Of a stretch of DNA of 8,127 nt, positions 6,766 to 8,127 are shown piece by piece (within the stretch, counting starts at the first letter, position 1; every line of letters starts with the position of its first letter). The position numbers and the translations under genes are program-made. The stretch is from Candidatus Tenebribacter mawsonii (GTDB lineage: Bacteria > Cloacimonadota > Cloacimonadia > Cloacimonadales > TCS61), in the NCBI GenBank assembly GCA_030765665.1, contig JAVCCD010000164.1:1-8127 (forward strand). Direction: 5' to 3'. The notes under the pieces were generated by a model, which searched no databases, was not told the origin of the DNA, and worked only from the letters and a program-made list of their open reading frames with translations.

Positions 6766-8127
6766 ATGGGAAATAACATTAAGAAAAAAATATTTGTATT
6801 AGATACAAATGTACTCATTCACAACCCACGCGCAATGTTCACATTTGAAGAAAACACAGTTGTAATCCCAATCACTGTAATTGAAGAAGTAGATAATTTT
6901 AAAAAGGGTGTTGACGAAAAAGGCAGAAATGCACGTCAAATAGGACGTTACCTTGACGAGTTGAGAGAAAAAGGCAGCTTAAAAGATGGTGTAAAAACAG
7001 AGAAAGGTGGGATTATCCAAGTTGTTCTCAGCCGGAAAGTTTCTGAAACGGCTAAAGATATCCTAATAATCGATACAAATGATAATTTAATAATTGGAAC
7101 TGCTTTGTATCTACACAAAAAAGAACCCGATAAAGAAGTTACTTTAGTTTCTAAAGATGCGAATGTTCGTATAAAAGCTGATGCAGTTGGTATAAAAGCT
7201 GCTAACTTTGAAACCGATAAGATTAATTTTTCTGAATTATATATGGGTTACCTTAAAATAATAGTTGATGATGAGACTGTTAAGAAATTCCAAAAAGATG
7301 AATTTATGAGTAATGATTTTGGAGAGATCTATCCGAATCAATTTGTGATGTTTTGCAAAGATGAAGAAGATGAAGAGGGGATTGTTGCAAGATACTCGGT
7401 TACGAATAACGCAATCTATCCATTAAAATTTTATACGGGACAAGAACTTTTTGGCATAAAAGCTAGGAATATTGAACAAGTGATGTCTTTTGATCTGCTA
7501 CTGGATCCAGAAGTTAAGCTTGTTAGTTTAGTTGGTAAAGCAGGAACTGGGAAAACACTCATAGCACTTGCTGCTGGACTTGATCAAGTTGTTGAGCAGA
7601 ATAATTATAAGCGCCTCATAGTTTCGCGTCCGGTATATCCACTTGGAAAAGATATTGGTTATCTTCCAGGTTCAAAATCTGATAAATTTAATCCCTGGAT
7701 GCAACCAATTTTTGATAATATGGAAATCTTACTTTCCAGCAGAAATGAGAAGGAAGATAATGAAAATGGAAAGATCTTTGGGAAGAAGCAACCTGTTCTT
7801 GAAGATTATCTGGATTTTGGATTTATCGAACTGGAACCTCTCACCTACATTCGTGGACGTAGTCTTCCTGATCAATTTATTATTGTTGATGAGGCTCAAA
7901 ATCTTACGCCTCATGAAATGAAAACAATAATCACCAGAGCAGGAGAAGGAACGAAGATCGTATTAACGGGTGATCCTTATCAGATAGATATTCCATATCT
8001 TGATTCCGAAAGTAACGGATTAAGTATCGCGGTTGAAAAGCTTAAGAAGGAAGAGATAGTGGGACATGTAACGCTAACCAAAGGTGAACGTTCTGCGCTG
8101 GCAGATCTGGCGGCTAAGTACTTTTAA
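6766..8127 (+). CDS. PIN-PhoH protein (PhoH2-type ATPase/ribonuclease)
   Basis: Complete 453-residue protein whose stop codon is the last codon of the window. The N-terminal PIN domain (about 8-150) keeps acidic residues expected of a metal-dependent RNase: D13 in VLDTNVLIH, E40 in VIEEVD, D106 in TNDNLIIGTA and D131 in LVSKDANV. A linker region with an acidic run (CKDEEDEEG, 197-205) follows. The C-terminal PhoH ATPase has Walker A GKAGTGKT (257-264), SRPVYPLGKDIGYLPG (287-302), Walker B FIIVDEAQN (371-379) and TGDPYQID (401-408), then the arginine of KGERS at 439-443. Family knowledge: PhoH2 proteins couple ATP-driven RNA unwinding to PIN-type RNA cleavage, and Bacillus YlaK has this architecture. 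The ATPase contains a hydrophilic Glu/Asn/Lys-rich loop at about 324-341. It is divergent from nusB. No antitoxin-like gene precedes it, unlike the mycobacterial phoAT-phoH2 pair. Confidence 0.96.
   Translation: MGNNIKKKIFVLDTNVLIHNPRAMFTFEENTVVIPITVIEEVDNFKKGVDEKGRNARQIGRYLDELREKGSLKDGVKTEKGGIIQVVLSRKVSETAKDILIIDTNDNLIIGTALYLHKKEPDKEVTLVSKDANVRIKADAVGIKAANFETDKINFSELYMGYLKIIVDDETVKKFQKDEFMSNDFGEIYPNQFVMFCKDEEDEEGIVARYSVTNNAIYPLKFYTGQELFGIKARNIEQVMSFDLLLDPEVKLVSLVGKAGTGKTLIALAAGLDQVVEQNNYKRLIVSRPVYPLGKDIGYLPGSKSDKFNPWMQPIFDNMEILLSSRNEKEDNENGKIFGKKQPVLEDYLDFGFIELEPLTYIRGRSLPDQFIIVDEAQNLTPHEMKTIITRAGEGTKIVLTGDPYQIDIPYLDSESNGLSIAVEKLKKEEIVGHVTLTKGERSALADLAAKYF

Noticed and set aside
6726..6803. 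A 25-codon plus-strand ORF overlapping the start of the PIN-PhoH gene, superficially like a phoAT-style partner.
   Set aside because: It has no ribosome binding site, its ATG lies upstream of the predicted transcription start, and its Lys/Tyr/Asn-rich sequence simply reflects AT-rich DNA.

Overview
The window is an AT-rich bacterial chromosome segment with seven complete protein genes. It shows no tRNA, rRNA, CRISPR array, insertion sequence or phage gene that I can recognise. Bacterial ValS and NusB, clear Shine-Dalgarno sequences and very tight gene spacing mark it as bacterial. The gene content fits an uncultivated low-GC Gram-negative lineage. A member of the FCB group such as Cloacimonadota is my guess from style only; nothing in the sequence proves it.

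Layout: six genes lie on the minus strand. Read in the direction of transcription they are nusB (6549-6121), a family 2 glycosyltransferase (6117-5218), a radical SAM protein with a reduced SPASM-like C-terminus (5212-4130), a membrane-anchored coiled-coil/PQQ-repeat-like protein (4129-3353), a zinc-ribbon NUDIX hydrolase (3349-2822) and valS (2705-54). The first five are separated by only 3, 5, 0 and 3 bases and almost certainly form one transcript. A gap of 116 bases precedes valS; it has no obvious terminator and may carry an extra promoter. Downstream of valS a hairpin is followed by a strong Shine-Dalgarno, and the window ends exactly where the next gene's ATG should begin. On the plus strand, divergent from nusB across a 216-base AT-rich gap, is a complete PIN-PhoH (PhoH2-type) gene that ends at the last base of the window.

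Function: nusB and valS are housekeeping genes (transcription antitermination and rRNA synthesis; tRNA-Val charging). The PIN-PhoH protein is a predicted RNA-acting ATPase/nuclease. Between nusB and valS lies a less ordinary set: glycosyltransferase, radical SAM enzyme, bitopic membrane protein of unknown function, and NUDIX hydrolase. The glycosyltransferase, radical SAM and membrane genes are the best candidates for an undescribed pathway, perhaps envelope glycan or lipid modification, but that role is inferred from context and not shown. Most of the window is ordinary chromosomal core.
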